NCBI GenBank assembly: GCA_964221845.1
Contig: CAXPZW010000057.1
Coordinates: 1-5,835, forward strand
Length of the DNA: 5,835 nucleotides
Reading direction: 5' to 3'
From: CAXPZW01 sp964221845
GTDB taxonomy: Bacteria; Bacteroidota; Bacteroidia; Flavobacteriales_D; Sanyastnellaceae
In this document: one piece after another, positions 3,716-5,835 of the stretch
Layout: the number at the start of each line of letters is the position of its first letter
How positions within the stretch are numbered: position 1 is the first letter of the stretch
Notes under the pieces: generated by a model
Told to the model about the DNA's origin: nothing
Seen by the model: the letters and a program-made list of their open reading frames with translations, nothing else
Databases searched by the model: none
Made by a program: the position numbers and the translations under genes

Positions 3716-5835
3716 CTAATCGATTTCCATCCCGCCGCCGTCATCACCGCCAAAACCAGACGAACCGCGGTCGCGACGGCCACTGCGATCTTCCAATTTT
3801 CCAAAGCGGTAGCTGAAGGTCAAGAACAGGTTTTGGGACTCGCGTTTGCGGTAGCCTTCTTGGTAGAAGGTGCTGCCTTGGGTAATGAATTCAAACTCGC
3901 GGGTGTCCAGTGCATCCCGCAGGCGCAGGCCAATGGTTCCTTTGCCATCCCAGATGCGCTTTTGGACAGCCACATCCGAGCTCAAGATACCGCTGAATTC
4001 ACCCTGAAGGATGATCATGGGGGCACGGTAGAACCCCGATACTTGGGCTTCCCAATTGTCCCCCCATTTGTAGGAGGTGCGCAAGCGGGCAAACCACCCG
4101 AAGGCATCGGCATTCAGGTCGGATTCCAGGTTGGAGCCATCGCTGACGGTGCGGTAGAAATTAGCGCTTCCATTCAGGCTCCAAGCTTGGCCTAACCGGA
4201 AGGCGGCGATCAATTCCAAGCCGTAGCTCTGGGTGCCTGCGATGTTTTCGAAGGTGGTGGTGGACACGCCGTTGTCATCCACGCGTTTGAACCGGCGAAT
4301 CACGTTGGACACATCGCGGTAGTATACCGCTGAGCTGAACGTGTTGCGCTTGATGTATTTGGTCCACCCCAACTCCACGGAATGGGTGTACTCAGGCAGC
4401 AGAAAGGGGTTCCCCTGGCGCAGATTGAGTGGATCGGTGTAGTTGGGGAAGGGGTTGAGCTGGCGCGTTCGTGGACGGTTGATGCGTCGGCTGTAGCTGA
4501 ATTGCAGGATGTTCTCTTCGGACAAGTCATAGGACAGGTTGGCCGAAGGGAAGAAGCTGAGGTAGTTGTTCTCAAACGTCTTGCCTGTGGTAATCAGGCG
4601 TGAGGTGGTCAAGGCCTGCTCCAAGCGGCCACCGGCCTGCACGCCCCAGTCTCCAAATTTGCGTCCCCAAGTGGCATACGCACTGTGGATCTGCTCGTCG
4701 AATTCAAAATTGTTGCTGCGAGTCAGGTCGTTTTCAAAATTGCCTTCTTGATCCTCGAACCCGGCCACAAAATCGGTGCCCATGGTCCGGATGATGGACT
4801 TGACTCCAGTCTCGAACCGCCCCTCGTTTTCTAACGGGCGTTCATAGTCGGCTTGAAAGGTGTAGACGTCGGTGAAGTTGTCGGAGGTGTTGATTTCAGT
4901 GGGCACCAAGGTGTCTTGGACAGCACCGTCCAAATCGTACCAGCGCTGGGTAAAGGTGCTGGTGTTGTCGCCAAAAAAGCGGCTGTAAAAGGCGTCTGCC
5001 TTGAAAAAATGCTCACGACTTCCAAACTCCTCGCGGTAACCGACATTGAGGTCAAAACTGCCGCGGTTGTTGATGCCCGAAGTGCTTCGGTCATAGTGTT
5101 CTTCAAGTACGTTTTCGGGAGCCAAGATGCGGAAGTCGACCACCTCATTGTTGTCTTGATTGCGCAAACCGAGGTTGCCTGAAACACTCAGTGTACGTGA
5201 CGGGGTTAAGTACCAATCGGCACCCAAGCGCATGGTATGCGAGGTGCCCAAGCGGCCGCCATCGGCAAATTGATCCAAGCGGTTGGTGTCGGTTTCCAGA
5301 AAATTGTCGCGCACCGTGGTGGATCGGCTGAAGCGGTCGTTGTAGCGAAAGCTGTAGCTGGAGGACACGTTCACTTTGCTGTTGCGCCAATTGAGGCCCA
5401 ACGAACCGTCGTAGTTGTCCCCGGTGCCCAACGAGAGTTGGGTGTTGCCGTAGAAACCCTCCAGTTTGTTCTTTTTCAGCACCACGTTGATGATGCCCGC
5501 CATGCCGTCGGGATCGTATTTGGCCGAAGGGTTGGTGATCACCTCCACTTGGTCGATGAGGTTGGCGGGGATTTGGTCGAGCAGGGCTTCTCGGTCACCT
5601 CCAGTCAGCCCAGAGGGTTTGCCGTCGATCAAGACGGTGACGTTGGAAGAGCCGCGGAGCGAGATTTGTCCGTCGATGTCTACTTCGACCGAAGGGATGT
5701 TTTCGAGCACTTCGTTGGCCGAGCCGCCGGTGGTGGTGATGTTTTCGGCCACGTTGTAGACTTTCTTGTCCATCTGCACCTCCATGAAGCGTTTCTCTTC
5801 CACCACTTCGGCCACTCCCAGTTCGCTGATGGAGG
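3716..5835 (-). CDS. TonB-dependent outer-membrane receptor, OMP_b-brl_3 family (5' end outside window)
   Basis: The frame is open from the window edge (first complete codon Ser at 5833-5831) to TAG at 3718-3716, giving 705 residues. The signal peptide and any N-terminal carboxypeptidase-regulatory-like domain lie outside. Numbering from the edge, residues ~20-120 are a TonB plug: 'MDKKVYNVAEN' (21-31), 'ANEVLENIPSVEVD' (39-52), 'ISLRGSSNVTVLIDGKPSGL' (57-76), 'VEVITNPSAKYDPDGMAGIINVVLKK' region (96-121). The remainder to ~677 is a 22-strand-type barrel with alternating aromatic strands such as 'YSFRYNDRF', 'LQFSYSRRINRPRTRQLNPFPNYTDPLNLRQGNP' and a final strand 'LFLTFSYRF', matching the Bacteroidota outer membrane beta-barrel family (Pfam OMP_b-brl_3). 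A 28-residue Arg- then Gly/Asp-rich tail follows the last strand. The protein would import a ligand across the outer membrane using TonB energy; the substrate cannot be told, and there is no SusD gene downstream. A diheme peroxidase gene follows after 20 bases. Confidence 0.94.
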   Translation of the reverse strand, partial: SISELGVAEVVEEKRFMEVQMDKKVYNVAENITTTGGSANEVLENIPSVEVDIDGQISLRGSSNVTVLIDGKPSGLTGGDREALLDQIPANLIDQVEVITNPSAKYDPDGMAGIINVVLKKNKLEGFYGNTQLSLGTGDNYDGSLGLNWRNSKVNVSSSYSFRYNDRFSRSTTVRDNFLETDTNRLDQFADGGRLGTSHTMRLGADWYLTPSRTLSVSGNLGLRNQDNNEVVDFRILAPENVLEEHYDRSTSGINNRGSFDLNVGYREEFGSREHFFKADAFYSRFFGDNTSTFTQRWYDLDGAVQDTLVPTEINTSDNFTDVYTFQADYERPLENEGRFETGVKSIIRTMGTDFVAGFEDQEGNFENDLTRSNNFEFDEQIHSAYATWGRKFGDWGVQAGGRLEQALTTSRLITTGKTFENNYLSFFPSANLSYDLSEENILQFSYSRRINRPRTRQLNPFPNYTDPLNLRQGNPFLLPEYTHSVELGWTKYIKRNTFSSAVYYRDVSNVIRRFKRVDDNGVSTTTFENIAGTQSYGLELIAAFRLGQAWSLNGSANFYRTVSDGSNLESDLNADAFGWFARLRTSYKWGDNWEAQVSGFYRAPMIILQGEFSGILSSDVAVQKRIWDGKGTIGLRLRDALDTREFEFITQGSTFYQEGYRKRESQNLFLTFSYRFGKLEDRSGRRDRGSSGFGGDDGGGMEID

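Noticed and set aside
3524..4195. Long plus-strand open frame (223 codons) antisense to the peroxidase and receptor genes
   Set aside because: It is opposite two confidently identified genes, crosses their boundary, and its translation shows no domain or plausible composition. Long antisense frames are expected in GC-rich coding DNA.
1..5835. Mobile elements, CRISPR arrays, tRNA or rRNA genes, or a defence system
   Set aside because: No transposase, integrase, repeat-spacer pattern, terminal repeats or RNA gene structure is seen; the genes are tightly packed and look like core or ordinary accessory envelope and redox genes.

Overview
The window looks like a GC-rich chromosomal segment from a member of the Bacteroidota, most likely a Flavobacteriales/Cryomorphaceae-like lineage. 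The reasons are the outer-membrane beta-barrel TonB receptor with the typical Bacteroidota 'DKKVYNV' plug start, an acyltransferase of a type I know from Bacteroidota ('FGRTAMEIKS' motif), the near absence of Shine-Dalgarno sequences, and a TAnnTTTG-type -7 element. The assignment is by family recognition only, and the genus cannot be named.

Layout: (i) 2-406, plus strand, the C-terminal end of a multi-pass membrane protein of uncertain family. (ii) 372-803, minus strand, a DCC-family (DUF393) thiol-disulfide oxidoreductase-like protein whose 3' end overlaps the membrane protein tail to tail. (iii) 804-893, a short divergent promoter region. (iv) 894-2171 and 2168-2587, plus strand, a two-gene operon with an ATGA overlap: a FemAB/GNAT-like acyltransferase followed by a fused 4Fe-4S mono-cluster (YjdI-like) plus CDGSH iron-sulfur protein. 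(v) 2588-2597, a 10-base gap between convergent stops, centred in an imperfect inverted repeat. (vi) 2598-3695 and 3716 to the window end, minus strand: a TonB-dependent receptor (5' end outside the window) followed after 20 bases by a diheme cytochrome c peroxidase/MauG-family lipoprotein.

Coding density is very high and no stretch over 300 bases lacks a gene. I see no tRNA, rRNA, CRISPR array, insertion sequence or phage element. The genes fall into an envelope/redox theme (outer-membrane receptor, periplasmic or lipid-anchored diheme peroxidase, DCC thiol-redox protein, small Fe-S protein), but a shared pathway is inference. I did not find a clearly new system. The points most worth checking are the receptor-peroxidase pair with a GC-rich hairpin directly before the peroxidase start, the acyltransferase/Fe-S coupling, and the possible leaderless start of the acyltransferase.
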